64,000 nt of DNA from Promineifilum sp. (GCA_020634335.1 JACKBY010000001.1:248001-312000); one strand, 5' to 3'; positions 32,839 through 42,700 are shown, counted from the stretch's first letter. Notes: generated by a model from the letters alone, not told the origin. Numbers and translations: made by a program.

Positions 32839-33639
32839 ATGCGCTATGCGGTCAGACGAGTAAGTCCGATGGGAGCGTTGCTCTATGGCCTGTTGCTGGG
32901 CCTGGTTGGGTGGTTGATTCCCGGCGCTTTGCTGGGCTGGCTGGTTCGCGCCACGGTCCTCGGCGCACGCAACTGGTTGGCGGGGCTGCAACTGTTCATT
33001 CCTTTGCCCCTGGATCAAGGCATTACGCTTGATCTCGGCTCTGCTCCGGCGCTGGCCGCCATCCAGACGCGGCTGGCGGCGCTGGCGGGGCAGGAGTTGA
33101 CGCTGGTGCTGGCGGTGGCGCTGGGAACGGCCGCCGCAGGCATGTTGCTGACCGGTCTGACGGTCTTTCTGGGGGCGATATTCTACAATCTGTTTGCGGG
33201 CGTCTTCGGCGGAGTCGAGGTGAAGCTGGAGACCCTGGATGTGGCTGGCCGCCACGCCGGCCGGCCAGTCGCTGCCCCCGCCGCGGTGGCCCCTCCACGG
33301 GCTCGCCCCGAACCTGTCGCGCCGCCCGGCCCGGCGGCGACGGCCTGGCTGTCTGCGCCGGGTGGGGAGCGCCGCTTGCTGCGCGACAACGTGACCCGTA
33401 TCGGCAGCGCGCCGGAAAATGACCTCGTTTTGCCCGGCCTTGCGCCGCAGCACGCCGAGATCCGGCGCGAGAGCGGTCGCTATCTCATCTACGATTTGGG
33501 CAGCCGCCGTACGTGGGTCAACGACGATCAGGTGGCTGCTGTCCACATGCTGAAGGACGGCTTTCGGCTGCAACTCGGCCAGACCGAGTTCATCGTACAC
33601 ATTCAGGCGAACCATCAAGTGACAAGGGAGACAGCATGA
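32839..33639 (+). CDS. Membrane-anchored FHA-domain protein
   Basis: 266 aa. The N-terminal hydrophobic region has two or three helices (residues ~10-35, ~88-118). A Pro/Ala-rich linker at ~135-170 leads to a C-terminal FHA domain: TRIGSAPENDLVLPGL, APQHAEIRRESGRYLIYDLG, SRRTWVNDDQV. The FHA Ser/His contact reads APQH instead of SxxH, so phospho-binding may be weakened. TATAAAT and TGGAGAA precede the ATG. The stop overlaps the next gene's ATG by 4 bases. Confidence 0.82.
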   Translation: MRYAVRRVSPMGALLYGLLLGLVGWLIPGALLGWLVRATVLGARNWLAGLQLFIPLPLDQGITLDLGSAPALAAIQTRLAALAGQELTLVLAVALGTAAAGMLLTGLTVFLGAIFYNLFAGVFGGVEVKLETLDVAGRHAGRPVAAPAAVAPPRARPEPVAPPGPAATAWLSAPGGERRLLRDNVTRIGSAPENDLVLPGLAPQHAEIRRESGRYLIYDLGSRRTWVNDDQVAAVHMLKDGFRLQLGQTEFIVHIQANHQVTRETA

Positions 33640-34469
33640 TCACCGAGACGATATGGCAACTTTACCCGATGCCCGCCCGCGAAGTCAGCCTCAAGGGACT
33701 CTATCTGCGGCACGAATTGCGCCGGGTCAGCGAGGAGCTTGGCCGTCCATTTGTCTACACCGATTACGTCGTCAGTATCGACGGCCGCATCGCCATTCCC
33801 CGCTCGGAGGGCAAGGGCATGACGGTGCCCAAGGCTACGTCAAATGACCGCGATTGGCGGCTGTTTCAGGAGCTGGCGGTGCAAGCGGACATCATCATCA
33901 GCAGCGGCCGCTATCTGCGCGACTATGCCGAGGGCAAGGCCCAGGAAATATTGAGCGTCTACGATGATCCCCGTTACGAAGACCTGGGACAGTGGCGCGC
34001 CGAACGTGGCCTGCCCAATTATCCCGATTTGGCTATCGTCAGCGGCAGCCTCGACTTTCCCATCCCCGCCTTCCTGACGCAATCAGGCCGCAAGGTGCTG
34101 ATCCTGACCCACGGCAAGTCCGACAAGGAGCGCCGGCGCAAGCTGGAAGACGAAGGAGCGCAAATCATCGTGGCCGGCGACGAAGACGTGTCCGGCCGGC
34201 AGGCCATCGACGCTCTGGGTGGGCGAGATTACCGGACGATCTACATGGCGACCGGGCCGCGCGTCCACCACCTGCTGCTGGCCGATAATGCGCTGGATCG
34301 GCTCTATACGACGGTTGCCCATCGCTTGCTGGGTGGGGAGCCGTTCAGCAGCCTGGTGGAAGGCGATCTGCTGCGTCCGGCCATTGGCATGCGCTTGCAG
34401 GCCCACTACTTCGATCCCCACGCGCTGGACGGCCTGGGGCAGCAATTCGTTTGTTACGAACGTGAATGA
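33636..34469 (+). CDS. RibD C-terminal/dihydrofolate reductase-like domain protein
   Basis: 277 aa. The fold start VYTDYVVSIDGRIAIP, then DWRLFQELAVQADIIISSGRY, LPNYPDLAIVSG, and AIDALGGRDYRTIYMATGPR fit the RibD reductase/DHFR-like superfamily. The deaminase half of RibD is missing. It would bind NADPH and reduce an unknown substrate. ATGA overlaps link it to the FHA gene upstream and to the transporter gene downstream. Confidence 0.83.
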   Translation: MITETIWQLYPMPAREVSLKGLYLRHELRRVSEELGRPFVYTDYVVSIDGRIAIPRSEGKGMTVPKATSNDRDWRLFQELAVQADIIISSGRYLRDYAEGKAQEILSVYDDPRYEDLGQWRAERGLPNYPDLAIVSGSLDFPIPAFLTQSGRKVLILTHGKSDKERRRKLEDEGAQIIVAGDEDVSGRQAIDALGGRDYRTIYMATGPRVHHLLLADNALDRLYTTVAHRLLGGEPFSSLVEGDLLRPAIGMRLQAHYFDPHALDGLGQQFVCYERE

Positions 34470-35170
34470 TCGTCGGCTTGATCGTCTTTGCGGCGGCGAT
34501 GGTGCAGGGGTTGCTGGGATTTGGCGGCGCGCTGATCGCCATGCCGTTGCTGGTCATGATCATCGGCATCCAGACCGCCACGCCCGCGTATGCTCTGCTG
34601 GGGGCGCTCTCGACCTTGCTCAACACCATTCGCCTGCGCCAGCACACGACGCCGGGCGATCTGGCGCGGCTGGTGATGCCGGCGTTAGCCGGTATTCCGT
34701 TGGGAATCCTGTTGCTCGCTCGCGTGGATTCGACCTACGTCACCGCCACGCTGGGCATCATTCTGATCGGCTATGCTCTGTATAATCTGGTGGGCTGGAC
34801 CGTGCCGCCTCTGGCTCATCCGGCGTGGGCCGTTCTGGCGGGCTTCAGCTCCGGCGTGCTTAGCGGCGCTTTCAATGCCGGCGGCCCGCCGGTGATCGTC
34901 TATGCTTCCACGCGGGCCTGGTCGGCCGATCGCTTCCGCGGCAACTTGCAAACCTACTTTCTGGCTGTGAGCATTTTTTTGCTGATCGGCCACGCTGTGA
35001 GCGGCCATTTTACGGGCGACATCGGCCGGATGGTGTTGCTGGCCGCGCCCGCGCTGGTGGTGGGGCAGATGGTGGGCGCGCGGCTTTGCCGCTACGTGGA
35101 GGGCGAGCGTTTCCGCAAGGTGGTGCTGTGGGTGCTGCTCTTGCTGGGCTTGCAGCTTCTATTCGGCTAG
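34466..35170 (+). CDS. TauE/SafE-family membrane transporter
   Basis: 234 aa, about seven hydrophobic segments. Family repeats are MVQGLLGFGGALIAMPLL near the N-terminus and LSGAFNAGGPPVIVYAST in the second half. Members export sulfite, sulfoacetate or similar small anions. Its ATG overlaps the previous stop, so it ends the plus-strand operon. It overlaps the convergent kinase gene by 12 bases at the 3' ends. Confidence 0.9.
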   Translation: MIVGLIVFAAAMVQGLLGFGGALIAMPLLVMIIGIQTATPAYALLGALSTLLNTIRLRQHTTPGDLARLVMPALAGIPLGILLLARVDSTYVTATLGIILIGYALYNLVGWTVPPLAHPAWAVLAGFSSGVLSGAFNAGGPPVIVYASTRAWSADRFRGNLQTYFLAVSIFLLIGHAVSGHFTGDIGRMVLLAAPALVVGQMVGARLCRYVEGERFRKVVLWVLLLLGLQLLFG

Positions 35171-36133
35171 CGTGACCTGCTTGTCGGCCGCTGCCCGTTC
35201 CAGCACCACCGTGGAGCCAAAGCGGCGCAACATGGCATTTACCTCGCCGATTGTCGGCATATTGTGGCCGGTGCCCAGCTTCAATACTTTGGCCGCGCCG
35301 GTTGCATTGCCCACATCCCCCAATGCTTCTAAATCGAACTTGTTGAGATAGCCATACATGACGGCCGCAGCCAAGCTGTCGCCCGCGCCGGTGGCGTCGC
35401 GGGCCATAACCGGCAGACCAGGGGCGATGTGGAGGTCCTCTTCGGTTAGAAGGAAGCAACCGGCCATGCCGCGCTTGATGACGACCAGGCGGCTGCCGCG
35501 CCCCAGCAGCACGCGCGCCGAGTTGACCGGGTCGTCCTCGCCCGACAGGCGGTGCGCCTCTTCTTCCGTCGCCAGCAGCACAGTCGACAGCCCGGCGGCT
35601 TCCGTGTGCCAGGTGTTGTCGATCTTGGGGTTGCCCGGCCCCGGATCGAAGAATGTGGGGACGCCGGCGGCGTGGGCCTCGCGCAACGCTGCCAGGATGA
35701 TGGTCGTCTCGCCCGGCTGGTCGACCCAGCCGTCGGCATAGAGTGCTTCGGCCGTGGCGATGAACGGCCGCCATTCGTCGGGCAGAGACATGACCCGCAA
35801 CGTGCCCGGAAAGCCCAGGTAGGCCGGTTCGCCCTGTTCGTCGACCAGGACATTGGCAACCGGGGTGCGGGCTTCGGGCGTCACGATCACGCGGGAAACG
35901 TCGACTCCTTCGGCAACCAGTCCTTCCAGCACGATCTCGCCGAAAAGGTCCTGGCCCACCTCGCCCAGGGCGCAAACGGACAAACCCAAATGAGAGGCCA
36001 TGATGGCGACGTTGCACGCCCCACCCGGCCCCAGACCCAAATAGGAAACACGCTGCAGGTCCTTGGGTTGAATCTGTAACTGTTCGATGCGAATGGCATA
36101 GTCCGCCAGAATGTCGCCGAGGATGATGACCAT
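35159..36133 (-). CDS. PfkB/ribokinase-family carbohydrate or nucleoside kinase
   Basis: 324 aa. The glycine-rich entry GLGPGGACNVAIMASHLGL, the lid strands, and the catalytic anion-hole motif DATGAGDSLAAAVMYGY (catalytic Asp) are all present. It phosphorylates a sugar, nucleoside or vitamin-like alcohol with ATP. It lies 75 bases downstream of an ECF importer on the same strand and so is likely to trap the imported compound by phosphorylation. The specific substrate is not evident. Confidence 0.9.
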   Translation of the reverse strand: MVIILGDILADYAIRIEQLQIQPKDLQRVSYLGLGPGGACNVAIMASHLGLSVCALGEVGQDLFGEIVLEGLVAEGVDVSRVIVTPEARTPVANVLVDEQGEPAYLGFPGTLRVMSLPDEWRPFIATAEALYADGWVDQPGETTIILAALREAHAAGVPTFFDPGPGNPKIDNTWHTEAAGLSTVLLATEEEAHRLSGEDDPVNSARVLLGRGSRLVVIKRGMAGCFLLTEEDLHIAPGLPVMARDATGAGDSLAAAVMYGYLNKFDLEALGDVGNATGAAKVLKLGTGHNMPTIGEVNAMLRRFGSTVVLERAAADKQVTLAE

Positions 36134-36208
36134 GGGAACTCCGTGCTGTGAATGACGATTTTGCCGATTATAGAGGGGAATCAGCGAGAGTCCATGATCG
36201 CCGCGAGG

Positions 36209-37030
36209 TTAGGCGCGCCGATCAGGTTCGTTGCGCCGGGTCCAGGCCCTGATGAACTCGTCGACAGACAAAGGCGCGGCGGCCAGGCCGAGGGCCTGGG
36301 CCAGACGAATGAGTTGCGGCGGCTCGACGTTGGTTGTCGCCAGCAGGTCGGCGCGCGCCAGAACCCGCCCGGCCGGCCCGTCGGCCAGGACGCGGCCGTT
36401 GGCCATGGCGACGACGCGCTCGAAGTGGGTGGCGCAAAAGTCGATGTCGTGGGTGATGATGATGACGGTGCGCTGCTCGGCCTTCAGCGTCTCGATGATC
36501 CGTCCGATGAGGGCCACGCCGCGCGCATCCTGACCCATCGTCGGTTCGTCGAAGATGACGACCGGGGTATGCATTGCCAGCACCGAGGCCAGCGTCACCA
36601 GCTTGCGTTGGGGCGTCGTCAGGTCGTAGGGATGGGTTTTGGACTCGGCCGCCAGTTCGACTTGCTCCAGGGCGGCCGTGGCGTCGGCCAATGCGTCCGG
36701 CGCGGCGCGGCCCAGCCGGCGGGGGCCAAAGGCAACCTCATCGCCGACCGTCTGTTCGACGATCTGATCGTCGGGATTCTGGAAAACAAAACCGACGCGC
36801 GCGGCCATCCTGGCGACGCTGTGCTCGCGTGTGTCCCAGTCGCCGATGGTGACCCGGCCGTGGGTGGGCTTCAGCAGGCCATTCAGGTGCTTGACCAGCG
36901 TCGTCTTGCCCGCGCCGTTTTCGCCGATGATCGCCACGGCTTCGCCCGCGGCGATAGTCAGCGACACGTCGCGCAGCGCCTCGACCCCGCCGGGATAGGT
37001 GAAACTGACCTCTTCAACGTCTAGGTTCAT
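36209..37030 (-). CDS. ecfA2: ECF transporter ATP-binding protein (second A component)
   Basis: 273 aa. Walker A GENGAGKTTLVKHLNG, Q-loop FVFQNPDDQIVEQTVGDEVA (typical of ECF ATPases), Walker B PVVIFDEPTMGQD and H-loop IITHD are present. The ABC signature is unusual, DLTTPQRKLVTLAS instead of LSGGQ, suggesting an asymmetric ATP site. Its ATG overlaps the stop of the other A gene by 4 bases. It forms a heterodimer energising the T/S components. Confidence 0.9.
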   Translation of the reverse strand: MNLDVEEVSFTYPGGVEALRDVSLTIAAGEAVAIIGENGAGKTTLVKHLNGLLKPTHGRVTIGDWDTREHSVARMAARVGFVFQNPDDQIVEQTVGDEVAFGPRRLGRAAPDALADATAALEQVELAAESKTHPYDLTTPQRKLVTLASVLAMHTPVVIFDEPTMGQDARGVALIGRIIETLKAEQRTVIIITHDIDFCATHFERVVAMANGRVLADGPAGRVLARADLLATTNVEPPQLIRLAQALGLAAAPLSVDEFIRAWTRRNEPDRRA

Positions 37031-37863
37031 CGAAAGAACTCCACGGCCTGTTCCAGCGTGACGGGCAAGTCGGGATGCTGCGGCCGGAAACCGGCTCCCA
37101 GGGCGGCGCGCGCGGCCTGCGTATAGCGCGTCGGCTCCAGACCGTACTGCGACAGGGTGGGCGAGGCCAAAATCTCGGCGGGCGGGCCGTCGGCCACCAG
37201 CCGGCCCTGGTGGAGCACCAGCACCCGATCGGCAAACGCGGCCACCCACTCCAGCTTTTGCTCGGCCAGGAAGACGGTGGCCTCGTCAGTGGCGGCCAGG
37301 TCGCGCAGGACGGAGAAGACCTCCCGTGAGCCGATGGGGTCGAGTTGCGAGGTCGGTTCGTCCAGCACGAGCACTTTCGGCCGCATGACCAGCACCGAGG
37401 CGATGGCCAGTCGCTGCTGCTGGCCGCCGGACAGGGCATAGGGGGACTGATCGGCCTGCTCGGACAGCCGGGCGAAGCGCAGCATCTCGTCGATGCGCGG
37501 AGCCATTTCGGCCGGCGGCACGCCCATGTTTTCCAGGCCGAAGGCGACCTCCTCGCGCACCGTGAAGCGAGCGCCGGTGATCTGGTTGAAGGGATTGGAG
37601 AAAACCAGCCCCACCGTGCCGGCCAGTTCGGCCAGCGACGATCCGGCGATGTCGATCCCGGCCACTTTCGCCGTGCCCGACAGTTTGCCGCGATAGAAGT
37701 GGGGCACAAAGCCGGCCAGCGTGGCGCACAGGGTGGATTTGCCCGCGCCGTTGGCCCCGATGACGGCGCAGAATTGCCCGGCCGGTATTTGCAGGGAGAG
37801 ATCGTGCAGCGCCGGGGTTTCCGCGCGAGGATAAGAATAAGTTACGTTTGTGAGTTGAATCAC
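37027..37863 (-). CDS. ecfA1: ECF transporter ATP-binding protein (first A component)
   Basis: 278 aa. Walker A GANGAGKSTLCATLAG, Q-loop VFSNPFNQITG, a canonical signature YALSGGQQQRLAIASVLVM, Walker B VLVLDEPTSQLDP and an H-loop variant FLAEQKLEWV, where Gln/Lys replace the usual His region. It pairs with the downstream A subunit, the two contributing complementary motifs. Overlaps of four bases on both sides show tight translational coupling. Confidence 0.92.
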   Translation of the reverse strand: MIQLTNVTYSYPRAETPALHDLSLQIPAGQFCAVIGANGAGKSTLCATLAGFVPHFYRGKLSGTAKVAGIDIAGSSLAELAGTVGLVFSNPFNQITGARFTVREEVAFGLENMGVPPAEMAPRIDEMLRFARLSEQADQSPYALSGGQQQRLAIASVLVMRPKVLVLDEPTSQLDPIGSREVFSVLRDLAATDEATVFLAEQKLEWVAAFADRVLVLHQGRLVADGPPAEILASPTLSQYGLEPTRYTQAARAALGAGFRPQHPDLPVTLEQAVEFFR

Positions 37864-38648
37864 GCCGCCAGCCCCAAATAAACGCGCCAGCCGATGATCG
37901 CCAGAGAAGCCAGCAGCAACAACCAGCGAACGACCCGCTGCGCGGGCGTGTCGTGGAGCATCAGCAGGCTTGTTTTAGGGCCTGCGCGGCCGAAAGCCCG
38001 GACTTCGAGGGCGATAGCCCGTTCTTCGATGTCGACGATGCTGCCGAGCAGCAGAGGCTGGATCAACGGAAACAGGGCCCGCAGGCGAATAAAGAGGTTG
38101 CCCTCGGTCTCCAGGCCGCGGGAACGCTGCGCGTCGAGAATGGTGTTGGCCTTGGCCTGGAAGCGCGGCACGATCTGGAGAGTAGCCAGCATGACATAGG
38201 CGATGCTGTTGGGCACGCCGTGGCGGCTCAGGGCCAGCATCAACCCATCCGGCCGGGTGGTGAAGGTCAGCAGCAGGAAGCTGCTGATCACCATGATGAA
38301 GCGGCCGGCGCTGCGTATGGCGAACGTGACGCCTTCCTGCTTCAGGGACAAAGGCCCCAGGTGGAAAATGGGCGTGCCGCCGGGCCAGAAAAGACCCTGC
38401 ACCAGAAAGAGCGAGACGACGATAGGCAGCGCGGTTTTTAGAACGGCGGGCAGGAAGCGGGGCAGGATGCCGGCCCAGGCGGCCAGGGGGAGGATGACCA
38501 GCACGAAGGCCAGATAGGTCAACCAATCCCCCGGCAGAAATAGGCCCAATATCAAGGCGAAACCGACCAGCGCCAGCTTCGTTAGCGGGTGCAGGCGATG
38601 CATCCCGCTATCGCGCGGAATATACAGGCTGAACGGCGTACTGCTCAT
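37860..38648 (-). CDS. ecfT: ECF transporter transmembrane component T
   Basis: 262 aa. Five or so hydrophobic helices and the coupling-helix motifs ATLQIVPRFQAKANTILDAQ and a second Arg-rich AQRSRG segment, which contact the A subunits, identify EcfT. ATG 38648 (MSSTPFSLYIPRDSGMHRL) gives the normal cytoplasmic N-terminus. It links the S component to the ATPases. Confidence 0.9.
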   Translation of the reverse strand: MSSTPFSLYIPRDSGMHRLHPLTKLALVGFALILGLFLPGDWLTYLAFVLVILPLAAWAGILPRFLPAVLKTALPIVVSLFLVQGLFWPGGTPIFHLGPLSLKQEGVTFAIRSAGRFIMVISSFLLLTFTTRPDGLMLALSRHGVPNSIAYVMLATLQIVPRFQAKANTILDAQRSRGLETEGNLFIRLRALFPLIQPLLLGSIVDIEERAIALEVRAFGRAGPKTSLLMLHDTPAQRVVRWLLLLASLAIIGWRVYLGLAA

Positions 38649-38665
38649 TGGGCGGCGCGCACCGC

Positions 38666-39253
38666 CTACCGCAGGTCTTCGGCCCGCGAGAATCGATCCA
38701 GGAACCGCAGCGGCAGACCTCGCACGACCAGCCAAACGACGAAGAAGGAGATAGCCTTATCGAGTGGGTCGGATGAGACGCCCTGGGCGAAGGCGGAGGG
38801 CAGGATGCCGAAGCCCGCGTTGCGGAAGACGGCTGTGATGACATCGGTGCCGGAGCCGGTGACGCCGCCGGATACGTAGGTATAGATAGGGGCCGAGATG
38901 AGGGCCGCCACCAGGCCGGTGATGACGCCGGCGATGATGGCCCGCCACCAGACCTTGAACCAGCCCAACTGTGAGAAGATGCCGGCCAGCAAACCGACAA
39001 TCATGCCCACCGGGGCGTAGGCCGTGTAGGCCGGATTCAGCCCGCTCAGCCCCCAGATCAGATTCGACAGCAAGCCGGTCAGGGCGCCGACCCACGGGCC
39101 GGCCACAGCCCCGACGAAAATTGTCCCGATCGAATCCAGATAGAGGGGGAGTTTCAGCGTGTAAACAAGTTGACCGATGGCGATGTTGATGGCGATAGCC
39201 ACCGGTATCATGACCAAACTGATCGTGCTAAAGTCGCGTTTCAGACGTTCCAT
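38666..39253 (-). CDS. ECF transporter substrate-binding S component
   Basis: 195 aa, six hydrophobic helices. Recognisable S-component pattern: VAIAINIAIGQLVYTLKLPL, YLDSIGTIFVGAVAGPWVGA and GLLSNLIWGL. It determines specificity and sits alone in the membrane until it docks on EcfT. The substrate is not identifiable by eye; the co-encoded PfkB kinase suggests a phosphorylatable vitamin precursor or nucleoside. A ribosome site GGAGGAACA precedes the ATG, and a hairpin lies just upstream. Confidence 0.85.
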   Translation of the reverse strand: MERLKRDFSTISLVMIPVAIAINIAIGQLVYTLKLPLYLDSIGTIFVGAVAGPWVGALTGLLSNLIWGLSGLNPAYTAYAPVGMIVGLLAGIFSQLGWFKVWWRAIIAGVITGLVAALISAPIYTYVSGGVTGSGTDVITAVFRNAGFGILPSAFAQGVSSDPLDKAISFFVVWLVVRGLPLRFLDRFSRAEDLR

Positions 39254-39271
39254 TGTTCCTCCAGCCTCCTG

Positions 39272-39302
39272 TTTCGGGTGATCACTCCGGATCGACCCGA
39301 AA
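39272..39302 (-). promoter_or_regulatory. Hairpin in front of the ECF operon
   Basis: TTTCGGGT and ACCCGAAA form an 8-bp stem whose 15-base loop contains GATC...GATC, able to extend the stem. It lies ~20 bases before the first ATG, next to AGGAGG. It may control translation, but no known riboswitch motif is visible. Confidence 0.35.
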
Positions 39303-39427
39303 GCTTACAAAGCCCCATTTTCTGTGCCGGGATCGCCCAACTGGCGCTGCCGGCAAGTCATTTGCCGAAATTGTACGTGACTTTTGCCTGATGTCCAGAA
39401 GGCGGACAATTGTGTGACCGATCATAT

Positions 39428-39456
39428 TTGGAGTTACGCCATAATTTTTGTATCAT
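39428..39456 (+). promoter_or_regulatory. Promoter candidate for the subtilase gene
   Basis: TTGGAG (39428-39433), 17 bases, TATCAT (39451-39456). It would give a leader of ~310 bases, which occupies most of the 520-base space 39254-39774. Apart from a short ORF at 39605 nothing else is recognised there. Confidence 0.4.
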
Positions 39457-39604
39457 GTGAAGAAAGCGTGAATCCATCGTAAGCGTAATCGTAAGCCAAG
39501 TGTTTTAAAATTAATCCGTCGAGTATTCTCTAAAATCAACTGGCCCACTCCGGCATTGGTGTGGCAGCCGGTTGACCCTAAAACTAATCAAACATGTTCT
39601 ATCT

Positions 39605-39751
39605 ATGGCCAAATTCGGGCAGCCCGAAGCGGCCGAGGAGGAGCCGCCCTATACAGAAGAACTACAACAGGTGACTGTTAACCCTCACCAGCTGATCGTT
39701 GCGTCCGTTCACCGGCGCTATTCGCATCAAGCTAATCCGCAAACACTCTGA
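39605..39751 (+). CDS. Possible 48-residue small protein upstream of the subtilase
   Basis: ATG 39605 to TGA 39751 encodes an acidic start (MAKFGQPEAAEEEPPYTEEL) and a neutral tail. No ribosome site precedes it, and codon use is only weakly coding-like. It may be a leader ORF or chance. Confidence 0.2.
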   Translation: MAKFGQPEAAEEEPPYTEELQQVTVNPHQLIVASVHRRYSHQANPQTL

Positions 39752-39774
39752 TTAACCTGCCTAGGAGGCAAACA

Positions 39775-42700
39775 TTGTTCAGGAAGAATTCTCTCAAGCG
39801 TACTATGAAATTCTTGGTGGTGCTGGGTGTGCTGGCCCTCACTGCCTCCGTCGCCTTTGCCCAGTTGGAGCGTCCCTGGACGACCCCGGCCGAGCGCGGC
39901 GACCACACCGAGCGTCCCATGCCTGCCCAAATCGCCGGCGCCAAGCTGGACACCGCCGTTCAGGCCCAGATCGATGATCTGACCGGCCTGACTCTTAGCC
40001 CGGCTTTGCGCGGGGAGACGGGGCGCGTGCAAGTCGTCGTTCGCCTTCGCGAAACCGCGACCGATGCGTCGACCGGCACGGACCGTTCACTCCAGCGACA
40101 GGCGGCCATGACGCAACAGTCGGCGGTTATCGCCGGTGCGCGTGCCCTTGATTCGCAAGCCCGAGTTCTGGCCCGCACGCAACTGGTCCTGAACGCGGTC
40201 GTTTTTGACATTCAGGCCTCGGCGCTGAACGCCCTGGCCCAGAACCCCGAAGTCGTTTCCATCAACCCCGTGGTCAACTACGAGCTTGATCTGACCGAGA
40301 CCGTGCCCTACATCGGCGCGACGGCCGTCCAGGACATGGGCTTCGACGGCACGGGCGTTCGTGTCGCCGTGCTCGACAGCGGCATCGACTATACCCACGC
40401 TGCGCTCGGCGGCTCCGGAGACGTCAACGACTATCTGAACAACGATCCGACTATCATCGAGCCGGGCACCTTCCCGACCGACAAGGTTGTCGGCGGCTAC
40501 GACTTCGTCGGCGGCGTCTGGCCGAATGGCCCCGAAGCCCCGGATCCCGATCCGCTGGATGATGGTCCTGAGGGCGGTCACGGCACGCACGTGGCCGACA
40601 TCATCGGCGGCAAGATTGGCGTTGCCCCCGGCGTCGATCTGTATGCTGTCAAGGTTTGTTCCTCGGTCAGCACGTCCTGTTCCGGCATCGCGCTGCTCCA
40701 GGGTATGGAGTTCGCCGCCGACCCCAACATGGACGGCAACACCGACGACGCAGTCGACATCATCAATATGTCCCTGGGTTCGCCCTACGGCGATCCGCGC
40801 TGGGACGATCTCTCCGCGGCGGTGGATAATGCCAGCGCTTTGGGGATCCTGACCGTGGCTTCGGCCGGCAACAGCAGCGACAAGCCCTATGCCACCGGCA
40901 CCCCCAGTGGCGCGACGACGGCTCTGGGCGTGGCCCAGACGGCCATGCCCTCCGACGTGCAAGGCTTGATGGAAGTTGTATCCCCGCCGAGCATCGCCGG
41001 CCTGTATGCGGCCGTGTTCCAACCGTGGGCAGCCCCGCTCACCACAGCTATCCAGGCCCCGCTCATGTACGGCGACACCGACGGCGATAATTTCGACGGC
41101 TGCGCCCCGTTCAGCGGCGATCTGTCCGGCTACATCGTCCTGGTGGATCGCGGCGCGTGTAACTTCACGCTCAAGATCAGCAACATCAGCGTGGCCGGCG
41201 GCGAAGTCGGCATCATCGGCCTGATCGCTCCGGGAGAGCCCTTCACCGGCGCCGACGGCGGCGACCGCCCCATCGACATCCCCGGCTACATGATCAGCCA
41301 GGCGGATTCCAACGCCCTGAAGAGTGGCCTGGCCGCCGGCGAGGTGATCGTTTCCTTCGATCCGGCCAACGGCATTCCGCTGGTGATGCACATGGTCGGC
41401 TCCAGCAGCCGCGGCCCGGTCATAGGTACGAATGAGTCGGGCCCCGACATTGGCGCGCCCGGCGCGTCCGTGTCGGCCCTCTACGGCACCGGCACCGGCA
41501 CCGAGTCCTTCGGTGGCACCTCCGGCGCCGCGCCGATGGTCACCGGTTCGGCGGCGCTCCTGATGGACGCCTACCCGGATCGTTCGTGGGCGGAGATCAA
41601 AGCCGTCCTCATGAACACCGGCGAGACGAACATCATGAACGAGCCTGAGTTCTTCGGCGGCTACCTGGCGGCCATCAGCCGCATTGGCGGCGGCGAAGTG
41701 CGCGTGGACGACGCCCTCAATTCGCCGTTGGCGGCCTGGGATCGCGATACCCTCAGCGGGTCTCTGTCCTACGGCTTCCACGACGTGTGGAACGGCGAGA
41801 CGATGGTCAAGCGCCTCACCATTCGCAACTACGGCGGCCAGCCGGTCACTGTTCGCTCCTGGGTCGACTATCGCTACGACGAGGATTCGAACGGCGAAGT
41901 GCGCCTGTCGGTCCCGACGTGGTTCACCGTCCCCGGCCGCGGCAGCGTCACGGTCCCGGTGCACATGCACATTCGGCCGCGCACGAACCGGCCGTTGCAT
42001 GACTGGATGATGAACAGCGGTTCGCAGGGCGCGAATCCCGACGTGTTGACCTTCAACGAGTATGATGGTTACATCTACTTCGAGACGGTCGGTGCGACCA
42101 ATAACCAGATCCACGTCCCGTGGCACGTACTGCCGCGTGGCGCGGGTAACATCATGACCGGCGTGCGCCAGACCGGCCTCAACTGGGTGCGCAACATGGG
42201 TGTGGCTGCTTCCTACATCGACACCTACTCCCTGATCGGCACCAGTCCTAACTTGCCGTCGCCGATGCCCGGCGCTAACGAAGGCGAGGTTGACCTGAGA
42301 TATGTCGGCGTTCAGACCTACCCGGTTCCGGCTGGCTTCTGCAGCGATGTGGATTCGTTCGTCATGAGTTTCGCCGTCAACACCTGGGAACGTCAGACAC
42401 ACGCCATTTCCACCAGCTTCATCTTCTATCTGGATATGGATAAAGACGGGCTGGATGACTACGCTGTGTTGAACCGCGACGTGTCGTTCAACAACGTCAC
42501 GGACGGTCGTAACCTGACCTGGGTGCTCAACCTGGTGACCGGCGACGCGGACGCGTTCTTCTTCACCACGCACGAGACCAACAGTGGCAATACCGTCCTG
42601 ACGTTCTGTGGCGATCAGATCGGCTTGAACGCCAGCGATTTCCTGAGCACATCGTTCGACGTGGACGTGGAAGGAGAAGACTTCTACTACGGCGGCCCCA

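Noticed and set aside
39596..39676. A 26-codon Arg-rich ORF upstream of the subtilase as a second attenuator peptide.
   Set aside because: No terminator follows it and no arginine-related gene is downstream. Basic residues arise from a GC-rich frame of the 48-codon ORF region.
40087..42573. An 828-codon open frame antisense to the subtilase.
   Set aside because: The plus strand has the complete catalytic triad and signal peptide; the antisense frame has biased composition and no motif.
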